DNA of 64,000 nucleotides from Atrichornis clamosus (Eukaryota; Chordata; Aves; Passeriformes; Menuridae). Location of the stretch: positions 124,001 through 188,000 of the forward strand of contig WBMZ01010317.1 in assembly GCA_013400975.1 (NCBI GenBank), in the 5' to 3' direction. Numbering within the stretch: the first letter of the stretch is position 1; each line of letters starts with the position of its first letter. Shown here piece after piece: positions 1 to 13,500 of this stretch. A program made the translations under genes and the position numbers. The notes under the pieces were generated by a model. The model saw only the letters and a program-made list of their open reading frames with translations. It had not been told where the DNA came from and searched no databases.

Positions 1-1445
1 GCTTGGCAGAAGATGCATTTCTCTCCTGGGCTGAAGAGGGCCTGCTGTATGGGATCAAAGTGGGAATTATACTGAACATGTCTAGAAAGCACGTCAATAC
101 CTAAGTATGGATTTATGTACTAACTTTAGTCAAACATGTTTCCCTAATAGACTGGGACAAGAGCACATGTGATGACAGTGGGAGAATCAAAGGATCTTTG
201 GTGCCCTGCCATTTGTTTATTGCCTAGGAGACTGCTTCAGTTCTCACAGTACTCCTCCTTGTCAAATATTAGCCCAGCCTGCCAAGCTAGTTCACACAGA
301 CTCAGTTAAACCTGTTTCTAAACACACAAGCCTGAGAAGCAAATTTACTGATACGAATGTCTCTACATGGCATCAGATCACTTTTTTTACTGTGCTGGTA
401 GGTGGGATTGGACAGTTTAGTTTGTTTTCTTCATAAACTGGAGGAGAATATCCATTGAGAATTGGCACTCGATGTGAAGGTACTAAGGGAGATTTCCAGG
501 CCTATCATGAGCAACACCAGGGATACCTCCCCAGGCATTTTGGCTCCATTCATTGTGGTCCACCAGTGGTCTGGCAAACTCAGTCACCATAGGCCTGAAA
601 ATGCCTATTGGCCTTTAATAAAAAAAGCATTCCAACAGTAAGTTAAAAAAGATTTTAAAAAATGTTATAAACATTTCTTATTAAGAAAAAATATATAAAT
701 TGCTGTAACTCTAAGGAAGTATTCATTCTTTGGACATTCATTGTCTTTTCTTGCTTCTTTTTCCAGTATGTCTAAGCATGCTATATACTCTATACATCTT
801 TTCATCCTGTTAGGTTTTCAGTACCTGGGCTTAATTTATAAGCATGTTTTAATTTTTAGCATTATCCTTTCTGTTAGGTTACTGTTGTTGATAGCCTTTC
901 TATTATCCTCTGGTTTCAGCATCACTTTTTTTTCCTTAAATCTCACTGTTTATGACTAAGGCAGATTTTAAAGCTAGAGAGCCATGGGGGAGTTTACTGA
1001 ACATATTCATATTGGACTGAATTTCTGGAGTTTTGGATTCTCAGTTCAGTGAAAATTGAGGTCCTTGCTTGTCCATCCAATTCCGTGTCCGTGTGGTAAC
1101 AGTAATGGTATTTCTAGAACATTTGTAGTGCCTTTTCAAAAGATGTTTTCTCTATCATCAGAATCCGTCAGAAAGAAGCTGTGCAAGGTTCTTTTGTGCA
1201 CACTGAAGAAAGACTTCTTTACACCATGTTCTGACTTTACACACATAGGAGAAATTAATTATTTCTTTTTTTCCTGGAATGAGATGCAGTGGCCAGGTAC
1301 CTTTCTTAAGTGGTCAGTTTTAATCAAGTAATTGAATATCACCTTGTTAGCTTGGTCTCTCCTTTCTTTCCTAATAGTCAAATTATTTGTTGACGGAGAT
1401 GGGTATCTTGGTTTAAGACAAGTTAAGAGGGTGGACACTCTAAAA
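1..1445. other. unique AT-rich DNA, no gene seen
   Basis: I see no exon-like segment, RNA gene or recognisable repeat here. The best open stretch (741-959, plus) is a hydrophobic, Phe/Leu/Ile-rich translation of a T-rich tract and has no coding character. It is probably intergenic or intronic. Confidence 0.6.
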
Positions 1446-1629
1446 TGAGTTACTTCCCCTGTAGTTTAACTGATCACTTTCCACCAATAAAGAGAATTGA
1501 ATCGATGTAAGTGAAAAAATAACAGTTTACAGAAAACCCCAATACATCTACAGGCAAAAAATAACAGTAATAGGCACTAGTTACAAAACTGCTGAAATCT
1601 CACCAACCCCTGGGAACAAAGAGAATCTT

Positions 1630-1663
1630 AAAATGGCGGCATGACCCCCCCGAAGATGGCGGC
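1630..1663 (+). promoter_or_regulatory. paired YY1-like motifs
   Basis: AAAATGGCGGC (1630-1640) and AAGATGGCGGC (1653-1663) each contain the ATGGCGGC core of the YY1 consensus. They are direct repeats 23 bp apart, about two helical turns, separated by a C-run. YY1 sites of this orientation and spacing are typical of TSS-proximal elements, including LTR promoters. Function is inferred only from the motif. Confidence 0.45.
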
Positions 1664-2070
1664 CCTGTTTGCCAACCGCTGTGGGGAGACAAAGGGAAAC
1701 TGGCAGTAGGCCTCCCTGCACACCCATCTCTCCAGCGGCGGCAGCAGCAGGTCTGTCAGTGAATGCAGTTGCACACTCTGGTGCCTGGTACTTGGTCAGG
1801 GGCTAGAACTTGTGGAGGGACTTTGCCTTCCTTTCGACAGAAGAGAGCAAGCTGCCAGCTGGGGTGTTTCGGACTCTGTGCCTTCTCATCTCGGCTCAGC
1901 TCCACCGGTGTCAGTGATGCTGTTCTCAGGCCGTGGGTGTGCTGGAGGAGCAGAAGCACTCTCCCCAACCACTGAAAATGGCACCCCCTGGCCCCTACAG
2001 CTGCAAAATTAACTCTGAAACAGTTTTTGATTGTGAAATGCAACTTCTCATGTTGCTATGTTTGCCAGTA

Positions 2071-2133
2071 AAGCCAAGAGGCAAGAGAGGCAAGAGACAA
2101 AAGAGAGGCAAGGGTCAAGCCAAGAGACAGGAG
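2071..2133 (+). repeat. degenerate purine-rich tandem repeat
   Basis: Imperfect repeats of a GAGGCAAGAG-like unit run through this stretch. It inflates the Lys/Arg-rich frames that cross it and is not evidence of a protein. Confidence 0.6.
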
Positions 2134-2602
2134 AACTCTACTTGGGTGACTTTGACTTTTACAAGGGACTGGCACTTCCTAGCCCTGCCCTGCAGTTCCA
2201 CTTCCAGCTGCAGGGGTCTTACAGGGACAGTAACAATTTTGAACACGGATAGATATGGAATATAATAACATTTTGGGTTACCCAGGATAGTGGTTTATCT
2301 CACCCCTACCTCTCCACTTCATTTGATTTATCACTTCAGCGTTTGAAAAGCATGGTAGAACATAATTGCACCCAAGAGAGTAGTTTGATATTGAAAACAT
2401 TTCGTTCATTTCCATTGTTCAAAGGAACAAGCTTTTGCAAGACAGAGGCAATATACCTATGAGCAGTGTTTTGAAGAGAATGATTACTGCAGCTCATAAA
2501 ATATGATACAGAGTATGGAAGAGCTTAGTGAAGCCTGATTTCATTGGCAAAAAGAGATAAATCTGAAGTACAATAATATTCTGGGTTCATATTTGTGTAA
2601 TC

Positions 2603-2700
2603 TTTTTTTTTTTTTTGAACTGACAGCTTTATATTTGGGAACTTTTTCACTCTTCCAGTCCACAAAAAGTTATAAACACAGCTGGTGGGTATTTAAGTAG
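2603..2700 (-). repeat. poly-T-headed tract, possible retrocopy 3' end
   Basis: A 14-bp T run (2603-2616) borders sequence which, read on the minus strand, carries AATATAAAGC about 15-20 nt before the resulting poly-A. That is the layout of the 3' end of a retroposed transcript. No parent gene is recognised, no coding part is visible, and no target-site duplication was confirmed, so it may be a plain T run. Confidence 0.3.
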
Positions 2701-5700
2701 ACAGTCTGTTAATAAGGTCTACAGGTACAACTGCTAATGTTGACACCTGGTTTCTCAGCTGTGTCTTAGCCAAATTAGGGAGTAGATAACTGTGGTGCAA
2801 GTTCATGCTACAGATATGTCTTCATGGTGTTATCTCTGACTGGCTCTGTGCTACAGAGTCTTCTGGTGCATGCACTTTTATAATGACAAAACTATGTTTT
2901 TGTCCATGTGTCTTTGTTCATCTGGAGGAGGAACATGAAAGAGGATTTATGTTACTAATACCAGAGATACTTTGCTGGAACAGGAGGGATTTGTCAGTAT
3001 AACATAGCAGACTTGCTGTAAGGGGAAGTTTTCCCTGGCAAAGACATAGATACCTGTTTGCAGGCTTAACTGTGGCACTGTCATCTTGTAATTTGTTTTG
3101 ATTCATTTGGCCGTCTTAAAGTTCTACCTATGTCCTTTGAAAATTAGGAAACCATTTGAGATCAAAAATGCTTTCCTAATGTCAGTGAAAAAATGCAAAC
3201 TTTGATGAAAAAGAGAGTTAAGAGTGGAAGTGCTGCCTTGTGGGATGGGCTCACCAGGAAGAAAGGACTTTGTATGGGGAACCTGGGCACCCCTGTGCTG
3301 CTGAGGCAGTGTGATGCTTGCAGACAGACCGGGAATCTGCCAGTAAATCCACTAATTAAACATCTCTACTTGCCTAAATCCCAGCTAACATGTCATATCT
3401 TCCACTTTCTGTTTCTTCCACAGGACTGCTTGTCAAGTACAAACTGGGACAACACTGAGATCCAGAATTCAACTTGACATTCCACTTCACTTGAGGCAGA
3501 AAGTGCATAGTCCCGTTACTTGACTTGCATACTCAGCAATATTGGAGCTGTATTGAGGAAAGTGGAATTGAAGCCAATTCTTGATAGTATCAAATCCAGG
3601 GGTAGGGAAATAGGGGCATTTAGGAAATTGGCTGAGTCATTCGAAGAACCAAAAGAAACATAACTGTGATTGTCATCAGTCTCAAAATGATGTCCCCAAA
3701 GTAGCTGAAATGGTGTAACTGAGATTAAGGAATAATTATAAAAGATGACAGCCAGCAGAAGAGTACAATTAGGGCTATTCTATTATAACATATATAACTC
3801 AGGTCCTTTTATAATTGATGGTGAAACTCTAACTGACGGTAGTGGAGCAAAATGTAAACAATATGGAGCATCGCATACTTGCAATTAGGAAAACAGAATG
3901 AGGTCAAAGAAAGCAGAAAACTAGCAGTTACTGAGCCTAACCAGAACCCTGCAGAAATACCTGTGGGCATATGTTACCAAATGCTGGTTGTTGTCTTTTG
4001 GAGAAGCTGATTTTATGGCTAACAGATAATCAAGGTAAGTATTTCTTCCCAAGGAAGATACCAAGGTTGCAAAGGGGATAAAGCATAGAAAATGGCATTA
4101 ACAGATCTCAGGGCATCAGGATAACTGAATCACAAAGAGATTATGATTTGAATTTTTTCGTTCTCTCTTTCTCTTTGCTATACTTTGGGAAAAACTACCA
4201 ATGTTTTGTTAATAATGAAAACAGTGTGTTTACCCTCTACACTTGAGGCTATCTATCCCAGAACATTTTAAAGGTGGTCTAAGTGTAGCGAGTCATTACT
4301 GTCAAAATTCCAAAATAATATAAAGTAATGAAACTAGTAATGTGAGGAAAATATAAAAATCTATGGAAATTCTGCTTACAGATTTTCTTGTTGTAACTCT
4401 TGCTTGTAGTTTCAGCCTCTCACAGGAATTCCCCTGGAAAACATTGATGACTTTTTCGTCATGACATCTCACTGTCTTCCAAACAGACACTTAGAAAGTA
4501 TTGTGACTGAGTATTGGGTGTTAATCCCTCCCCTCTGCATAGCAAAATTAACTTAAATGTTATGTGGAGTGTTGTTGGTTTCTTCTACTATTAATTCACG
4601 TTCTGGCACTCTGCCCTGTAGCAGAAAGGCAGGAGAGTGTCCAGACCTTTCCTTGGGTGCAAGTAATCTCTGCTGCCAGCCAGGGCACAAGCAGGGTGTT
4701 GCCCATGGCTGGTTAAGCTGTGAGTTAAGCAGTTCAGAGCAGCCTTTTGGTGACTACCTGCTGGAGATCTGATTTACCCTGCCAGCATGACAGTATCATA
4801 GAAGCAACAGGGAAGGTCTTGAGCAGCTCTTTCTCTGTGTTTTCTCAACAGCACAATGGGAAAATCCTCATTGTGTTTGCTTGCCCACAGCCTAAGCATC
4901 TTATCTGGCTTTATTTCAGTTTAGCCATTAGCAGTCTTTCAGAGGTGCTAATTCGTATTGACTGAGTAGAAAATAATTTTGTTTTAGGTTTCTAGCCTGG
5001 GCCTAGATTTGGAAAGTCCAGTGCATAGGAAGTAGGGATGGGGTAAGTTAGGAGAAATTTCGAAGATTATACCAGTGATATTTCTGTGGAGATCTTGAGA
5101 ATGGCACAAGTGACTTGTGACTTCTCTATTTGGGAGTGTACCAGAAGATTTTCATTTTGATATTCTGTCTGAAGATTTTCTAAGATGTCTCTCCCATAAA
5201 CTTAACTGAAAATAGAGTCATGAAAAGGCAGTGGTGAGGTACAGATTGGCTCTGTTTTCTGCTTTCACATGATGGCTGTGCCCTGCCCAGGATTCCTGCC
5301 CGCTTGCACATGGTGACCAGAGCATTACTTCCCCATTTATTCTTTTCTCATCCTCCCACAGTAGAGGGTCATGATGATTCTTGTCCCTGTGACACAGAAA
5401 TCACAACAACCCTGTTGTTTAACCCACGCATTTAAAATGTTTGCTTTCATTCACGTTGGGCTTTAGAGCAGCCCTACATCCATTAGAAAAGATGTTGGAA
5501 AAATTAAAAAAAGCCCCACCAAAAAAAAGATGTTGTAGTTTATGACTTTGAAACTCAACTTGGCACATCCACTGCTTAACTATTTTACCATTCTCTCTAT
5601 AATGAGAGAGCGAGCACACACTCAAGCCCACCACTGACTTTTACTTTTCTCCAATTGCCTTGATGCTGCTGTTAAATAGCCAGGAAAAAGTGAGTGCTTC

Positions 5701-6381
5701 TGGCTTGACTTCAGGCTGAGCAGATGAACTTGAGTGCACTGATTTGTGCTTTCCAGCTTGCAGCTGTTTTGTAGCAGTGCTAGTGTGTGCTCTAGGAAAA
5801 TAAAACAGACAAAGGATTGGCTTGTCTGCATGCTGCTGTCTTTTCTTGTGCCCAGATTTGGGCAGGAGGGTGGTGGAAGGCTTTCCATGCTTTTGGCACC
5901 CATTTCCCCTTTGTGCAAGGACGCTTCTCATTTCAACTGTAAAATTAGTCATACTTGTAAGTGCCTGTGCCAAGCTGATAGGTTAGTGACTTTGAGGAGG
6001 TTGCAGTCATGAACTGTGGCTTTTGTTAAAGGATTTGAATGTATTGCTGGCTGCTTACAGGCTCAAAACTACTGAGAATAGGTGTGCAGAGCCCACTGGC
6101 CTGTATTTGTGTGCCTTTTGGTGGCATTTTAGCTCGTACCAGTGGTAGATATTCTGCTGCTTCTATTCCCCTATTCAAAATTTCAAATTATTTCTTACAT
6201 TGTAGGCAGTGGATTTTGTATTTTTGACTTAATTTCCCCTCCCTACCTTTTACCTGCTGTTTATACTTTGCAGTAAAGATGCAACTCATTACTGTCACAT
6301 CTAAAATACCCTTTGGGAAGGTTTGTCATACTCCCTTCTTTTTCCTGCTCTTTAGCCAAGGATGTCAAGCCTCATCCCCAT

Positions 6382-6410
6382 ACTAATTAGATGTAGTACA
6401 TCTAATTAGT
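6382..6410. repeat. 29-bp perfect inverted repeat
   Basis: The 13-bp arm ACTAATTAGATGT and its exact reverse complement flank a 3-nt loop (AGT). Each arm holds TAATTA, a homeodomain-type core, so the element could be a paired homeodomain site as well as a small cruciform former. Confidence 0.8.
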
Positions 6411-7338
6411 CCTTCTTTTAATGGTGGTGTGTAAAAGTGCCACTCTCTGCCTTTTTGTGGTCAGGGTAGTGTGAAATTGCATCACATTAACAGGGTATCA
6501 GAGTGCATGGCTGGAGCACAAGGGAAGCCAACCAATTGTGCGGTAGTGAAGGGCTGACAGAAGGTCCGTGTGGGGCTCTGGTCGCATGCTATCAATTGAA
6601 GGAGTTACCTGGCAACTCACAGAGCTTGGTGGTAGAAATAATCCAATGGGCCATCTTTCTAGAAAACACAGCATTATAAAAATGTGCATTTAACTGTGTC
6701 CCCAAAGGGTGAAATTATAAGAGCAAAACAGCTGTGAAGGTTTATATTAATCTTTGATATACAGTCTTATTGCAACATGTGGAATATGTAAAAATTTTCT
6801 TAAGAAAGAATGTTCTTTGATGTTTGGTCTCTGTATACTTTCAAGTCTAATCAATGAGAAGGGAGATTTAATCTGTGAAACAGATAGCAGCTAACAAGCA
6901 AGCTCTAAATGATGCCCATGTATCAGAAAAATAAATCCTTGTTAAAGTTTAGGGCTTGACATGCTTCAATGGTCTCAGATCTAGGGGGAGGTTGACAAGG
7001 CTTGGGGAAAAAGGATGCTTGCTGATAGTGAACACAAAGAATGCAGAATTTATGTGACATCTGGTAGAACTCCCAAGATAAGGAAGAAACTAATAAAGCC
7101 AACTCAGCAACTGTGCTGAAATCAGCTCCAACTGGCTAGAAGGTAATCCTTGCAGGGGGATCCACGACCACCAACTCAGAGAAACCCACTGACTCAAAAG
7201 AAGAGAAAGACTAAGCATGCAGACTAATTAGCATGAGAAGCAAGAGAATAATTGAGCAACAGAAGATAGAATACTAATTAATAAGAGAATTGTGTAACTT
7301 GTAGCAAATGAACACAAATTCCTTTGCTTGCTAAAATG

Positions 7339-7347
7339 TATAAATAG
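7339..7347 (+). promoter_or_regulatory. TATA box of the LTR
   Basis: TATAAATAG sits at the position expected for U3, about 80 nt before AATAAA. It would have driven retroviral transcription; present activity is unknown. Confidence 0.65.
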
Positions 7348-7418
7348 TAAAAAGCTTTGATAGTTGGGGTGCTTGATTAGTGAAATTCCACCAGCCATCC
7401 AGGCTTGTGCAACCTTGA

Positions 7419-7424
7419 AATAAA
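7419..7424 (+). terminator. poly-A signal of the LTR
   Basis: AATAAA lies downstream of the LTR TATA box and upstream of the GT-rich end of the element, as in the R region of a retroviral LTR. Confidence 0.6.
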
Positions 7425-7501
7425 TAATCAATACCTCTCTAGAGTGTGTAATTATTGGCTTGTTGCACACTGGGTAAGGAATCCAGTTTTTGTAGACAAC
7501 A

Positions 7502-10500
7502 GCCTACTTGTAGATTGTCTGTAATTACTGAGTCACTGTATGTGACTGCATCTCCAACAATTAGTTTTTCTTTCCTTTCTAAAAAAAAAGTTTATATTAA
7601 TAATTTCCCCTATACAGTACTGCTAACATTTCAGAAATTAAAAGCTTAGGTGAAGTCTTACAGCATATTGTAACTTTAGGGGTCACGAGACCGTTAATCC
7701 ATACCTTGTTTCATGTCTGATGTAAGATGAAGTCTTACTGGTTAGGGGAATGAACAGGAGCTCTCTATTTGTATTTATCACCCACTCAAGAACCTTAGCA
7801 TCTGCTAATAGCAATTTTGATTTTTCTGAAAATTACCTGTGTACAATTTTCATCAATGTCTGTTGGCTCAGGAGCTCTGGTGTCACACAGATATTTTTCA
7901 GCTGCTTTTTCTAAGGTTACATGAAGACTTCCTAATTTTCACACTTTTTCAGTTTCAAGTGATGGTCAACCAAGAGCTGGAGATATGCCTGTGAGTATAC
8001 GTTTAGATGTGTGTCACAAAGAATCACTCACCTTTAGTTTAGCAGAATCCTTTTGCTGATTTGCTGAGCCTTGTGCATGCTCACCTCTGCAGGAAGGACA
8101 AAAGCATTGTGAGGAGCTTCTGGTGTTGTTGAGAGGTAGTGGCTTCCTCTATCAACTCAGCAGAACTTTGCTAAATAAGATAAGAGTTTACAGGAGAAGT
8201 TCTCATTCTGAAAATGCTGTGGTTCCCAAGTATCAACAATAGTGGTTGTTAGGTTTTCATCATAAGAACTAGGAGTTAAGAAGTAGGCTTTCTTGTAAGA
8301 AGATTTCATTGTTATTTTATGAAATTCAAAAGTGAGACCTAATGAGTGTACCTTTCCATGGCCACTGTAACCATAGCACTTTGGTCATCTTTAGGAACAG
8401 GAAGACTTCATGGAACTTTGCAGAGTCATGCAAGTTTTCGCCTTCTTTTATTTTTTATTTTTTCCTGCTAAAATCAGTTAGAGTATTTTAAAAATCCATA
8501 TTTTTCAAGGTTGTATTTGAAGCCCAGGTTTTAAAAAAAATTTGTCATACAGCCACAAGCAAGGCTTTCCATAAAGCCACAGGTGGATACTTTGTGGTCC
8601 AGAGACCCACATTGTGAAACCTAGTGTTTAAAAATCAATGTTGCCAGGGTAGCCTTAGTTCAGGTCCCTTGAAGTTATGCATTGTGCTACCAGCTTTAAT
8701 TACATTGCTGCATTCATTTTTTGCTACTCAAAATTTTGTCTACTGTTATGCTAATATTTATAAACTTTTCAATGTTTGAATTGTTAGTGATGCATCATCC
8801 CTTATCCTCCATCTCTGGCTGCTCTACATCTCAGGAATTCTCTTTAGGCCTCAGCCTTGATTGGCGGGCCGTTAAGCTCCCTTTGAGCTTATCAGAAACA
8901 GTGTTCCTGGGAAATTCTGCTGCCTAACCAATTGCTGTTGTCTAATGCCTTGGAACATTATTTACTTGAACCATTTGCTCAGATGAAACAGTATTATATT
9001 TACTGAACTTCTGAAGAAAATTCAGTAATTACCAGCCCAGATTATGGCCAGGATGAAGTCTGACAGACAACTAAATCCAACTGTGAGCAGCAGTCCCAGA
9101 TGAGGCTCTTTGAGCTCTGCTGGGCCACAGTGGCTACACCAACATCTCTGTCCTGTTGCAGCACCTCTTGGAACTCACCAATTCTCTGGTTTGCAATACT
9201 TGGGTCACCAAAACCTGTCAATAGGGTCTGGGCTGATAATCTCATCCTCCAGGGTCAGCCCTCACCTATTGAGAGGCGCAAAGGCATCCAATATGGGCAT
9301 TTCACTGAACTTGAGGGGAATTTTTAACAGGTATATACCTCTGTACATCTTTGTGCTTGTATGCATGCATGAATTGATTTAAATCTGATTTTCCTTTGTA
9401 CATTTCATTCATGTAGTAAGTAATACAGTGAATCTTACCATTGAACTTTTTGAAGTTGTGCTTTTGGAAATTTATACTGAGCCTTCTTTTTTAAAAAAAA
9501 AGACTTTTGGTGGTGGTTCTTCAAGCAACCAAAATCACTCATTTGTGACAGGAAGCTGGAAAAGTGGGGATGTAATTTCTTGGGATTTTTAAAAAGGAAA
9601 CCACTCTTTAAACTGAAAAATTGTCTTCTTGAGGTCTCCTGACCACCATTCACATGGGTCTTTAACAGAGATAAGGATTCCTAACATTTTTCTCATTATT
9701 TGAACTAAGAGAGCAACTGATAGTGGTAGATGCCCAATTGACTTAAGTTTCCTAAAAGGCTAAATAACAAAGCCATAGATGGATAATGCAGCTGGGGCTA
9801 GTAGCCTCTCTTCCTGGATGACATACAGCACTCTTCTTTTCCTCTCCTTTTGCTGTCTGAGAAGCTGAGTATAAATGCGAAGATGATTCAAATGAATCAA
9901 AATTCCAGGCCTATAATACTGTATAATTTTCAGTTTGTTCTTGGGCTTTGTTCTTGCTGCAGCTATTCAACTGCTTTTAAGCTGGATGAGAATTACATTC
10001 AGCTTTTTCCTAGTTCCCTTTCAGTGCTCTCTGAGGGGTGCTGTCTTGGACAACCCCTGTGAGGAGCTGAGCACTCACACTTTTCAGGAGGCGCTCAACT
10101 TCTCAGAGGACCCAGACCATGTACTAAATGACAAAGTATTTTTCTAATGAAAAGAGTGTGTTGGAGAAGAAAATAAATTAATACTTAAACAAGACCTTTG
10201 AGACATCTAAAGACACTGTTCTTAAAGAAGTGCAGACATTTGACAAGAGAACAATAAGAACATATTTTTAAAATCAAAATCTCATGGATAAAGATCTTTG
10301 GGGCTGAGAGGATGGAATACAGACTTCAGTTTCACCAGCTGTAATTAAAACCATAAATTTCTGTTGTGATCCAATTAATAAAAAATCCAGAAATCCTTAT
10401 GGAAGTCATTATTCAATCCCCTGGTGCACCAAAGACAGAAGAAAGCTTCAGTGTCACAAGTTACTCCATATGGGCAAACTCCTTTACCTACCATGAGCTC

Positions 10501-13500
10501 CACTGATTTTACTAATTATTAGGGTAATGTTGTTGTACCAAATGTGAGCTTGTTGCCCAGTGCACAGCACCAATTCACACACCAAGGTGAGCTATTTCTA
10601 TTTTTAATTCTAGTCTGTGCATAGTTCGGTGGTGACCCGGGAAATGCCGGCTTATGGATCATCAAAACTTTACGCTACCTATACATATTAACAAATAGAA
10701 GTATCAGCATTCCTTGGTTACACATTATATAACGTTTTCATTATTTAATACTCAAACCCCTATTTGCTAGTTATATCTCTTGTTTCTTGTGATGTTTAAT
10801 CTGCTGGTGCAGATCTTCCCTTCATTTGAGCATGGGGTCTGTTTTGAATAGCTGGACAGTGAGTTAGTGGTTGTGATGGCCAACTCCCAGAATTACCTTT
10901 TCCCCAGTTACTGCTCAGTTCTGCTAACTTCACTTCTGGTGGCTCTCATCCAGAGAGCTCATTCATTTTGGGATTGTCCATAATTTCCCTTAAACCAAAA
11001 GATTAGCCAAGCGTACAATGTTCACACTGCAATTGCTCAATCATAACTGCCTAGCTATAGCTACTGATTAACAACTAAAAGTTTGATTCAAATCTTGTGG
11101 TGCTTTAATCTTGAGGTGCTTGATATCAAGGTCTTCAAGGAACATCACAGGCAGCTTTGGGGAACATCAGTGCTTGACTTGGACTCTGCTTTTCAGTTTT
11201 ATCAACATAGGCTTATGTTGGCTGAATGATGGCAACAGCACTAGAGTGGGTCTGATGAGTCAAACAATGAAGGAGCTTTGCCCAGCCCAGCACCTGCAAT
11301 GTGTTGCTGTCGTGCATCTGTGCACTGCATCACTCCGTACACTGTGCAACACGTCTGTGCTGTCTTTGCAACACATTCATGGGGGTGAGGAGTGCTGGCT
11401 TTTCTCCCCAGACTGGTGCATCTGCACAGCAGGTCCCGTGTCTGCATCAGCCCATCTGTGTTCCCCACTCAAGGAGTATGTGCCCATCCTGCTGCAGCGA
11501 CCTGCAGCATGCAGGCCTCAAATACAGACAGAGGTGTCAAACCACAAGTGCCTGCAGAGATTCTCCAGCATTTATAAACGAATGCCTGCATATAATCAAT
11601 AAAGATCTAACCCTTTGGACTTTGCAACTGTATAGGTAAGAGGTATGCTATGAAAAGGGTGTATTTTTTGACCATTATAACTTTAATAATCTCTCCTTCA
11701 GCCTTCTCTTTTTTGAAAACACATAGGCAGCCATTGTCTCAGGAAAAGAGAGAGACCAAGAGCAAAAGATGTCCAGTGAAAGGGGTTTTATTTTCTTGTC
11801 TTTCTATCCATGAAAGAGTTCATTGTTCCACCTCCACAGTTCATTGCTGCTTGTGAAAAAAGGAGCAAATTACTGAGTGCCAGCAGAGGAAAAAAATGGT
11901 ATTGAACTGGTATGAACAGGGGTTTTCATCATGACAAGAACAGTTCAGATAAGAAATCAGTTGATTTGTGTCAGATGGCTGATGTTATATTTTAATATAC
12001 CAGTTAATGCTGTCTCTGATGCCTTTTGGAACTCTTTGTACTTTGATTTAATCTAGAATTAAAGCCTTAAAACAGATTCAGTAAGCCCATGGAGGGAAGA
12101 GCTACTTGTTAGCTGTGACTACTTTTAATTAGTACAAAAGGGAAATTTTGATTTTGCCCCTTAATCTTAGCTCACCTAGCTCTACTGAGTCTCTTTGGAG
12201 TTCTGTATTCCCTTTTGATTCTCTGGGTTCTGAGTTACATTATACCACCATGTTTCTGATGTGAAGTGTTTTAGCAATCATTGTTGACACAGAAAAAGAT
12301 ATAGTACCTGCCAAAATTAAAAAAAAAATTCTCCCTTCTGTGTTATATAGAGAATAAATTTATTTTCTTTTCTCTATGTACAAAAAATAGCAGTAAAGAA
12401 ATGAGGCTGAACAAATGAAGGCAGGCTGGTATTATTTATTCTAGTAATTTTGACAGCACTTTCTAGATGGGAATTTTGACCAATAGGGCTATATTTAATT
12501 AATTATAGTGCTATAGTTATGTTGGAATAAATTCCATGTAAACAGCCTTACTCTGGAAGAGGAGCATTGTGCAAGGATTCAGTGCTGATATAACTCTACT
12601 GCGGTATTTATACCAGTATTCCTTGACCCACAAATTTCTCCACGTAGGTAAAACGCGTAGCACAAATGCCTAGGGCTGAGACCCGCATTTAACACACACC
12701 TAGACTGGAAGGTATCTGGAATGAGGTGCTGGAGAGTGGCTCAAGTATCCACCTTTTGTTCCACTTATCTATCAGTTCCTTTGCTGAGCTTTAGCCATCA
12801 GTATCATCGTCAACTGGAAAGGCTCTTCATCAGTGAAACAATATAAATGCTTCCTGATATGCTGTCAATAGTCTATTTTTTATCTTCACTATATTATGGC
12901 ATTCACTGAGCAAAAACAAATTGGGAGACATCTGTAGCTAATTTTGGTTTGGAGGAGAGGAACGGAATTTTCAGGCATATCTGTAGACCAGAGATGTTAA
13001 CAATCACACGGCCAATATGTATTTGATATAAATTGATTCAAAGTCTCTGTTCAGTGCTGCTGCAGTCTGGATACTTACTATGACAGTGTGTGCAACTAGT
13101 GTGATGACTGATTAATGTGCAAATTTATGATCAATTTTAAGTAGGTTTGTGGGTCTGCATTTACATTTGATGTCCTTTTTTATTTCACAAGAACTACTTT
13201 GTGATAGAACTTGGCCTTCATTAACTCTTAATAAATACTTTCAGTTGATTTCAGTGTTGTGTGACTAGCATGGGCATTACAATAAGGAAAAACGAACTTT
13301 GTGGAACAGTATTAATTGTACCTGGGGACTTTTGTACATGTTGAATTTACTTAGTAGTAATGCCAGCTGCATTGATAAAGAAATTTGTATATAGAGATAC
13401 AGGCAGTGTATTCCCCTAGTTTAACATGATTGCCAGCTTCTATATTGCTGGGGTTTCTTTTGTTCTTGGCTTTGCTGTCAAAAAGCCTGAATGATGACAA

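Larger units (their letters stand above)
1446..2270. other. GC-richer island, possibly LTR- or promoter-derived
   Basis: This stretch stands out from its AT-rich surroundings. It has local CpGs, two copies of a YY1-like ATGGCGGC core (1630-1640 and 1653-1663), a GGCGGCAGCAGCAG tract near 1736-1750, and a purine-rich degenerate repeat (2071-2133). Several short frames are open on both strands, as expected from GC content rather than coding. The pattern would fit an old LTR or a retrotransposon promoter, or a small CpG-poor host promoter. I could not define terminal TG/CA ends or a target-site duplication, so the identity is open. Confidence 0.35.
2271..6990. other. unique DNA, no gene seen
   Basis: Apart from the poly-T-headed tract at 2603 and the palindrome at 6382-6410, I find no recognisable element. 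Open frames such as 5622-5973 (minus) overlap frames on the other strand that are also open, the mark of chance. Confidence 0.6.
6991..7501 (+). mobile_element. solo LTR of an avian endogenous retrovirus (ERVK-like)
   Basis: The block has the order expected of an LTR on the plus strand: a TATA box (TATAAATAG, 7339-7347), a poly-A signal AATAAA about 80 nt downstream (7419-7424), then a GT-rich U5-like stretch ending ...GACAACA at 7495-7501. The 5' limit is placed at about 6991 by analogy and is soft. I recall very similar sequence as a multicopy LTR in songbird genomes. No gag, pol or env lies next to it, so it is solo. No clean target-site duplication was found, which may reflect an inexact 5' boundary. 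Confidence 0.7.

Noticed and set aside
11111..11602. 163-codon plus-strand open frame, the longest in the window
   Set aside because: It starts at TTG rather than ATG, overlaps another open plus frame (11301-11639) and an open minus frame, and has no domain or splice support; low stop density in a GC-richer patch explains it.
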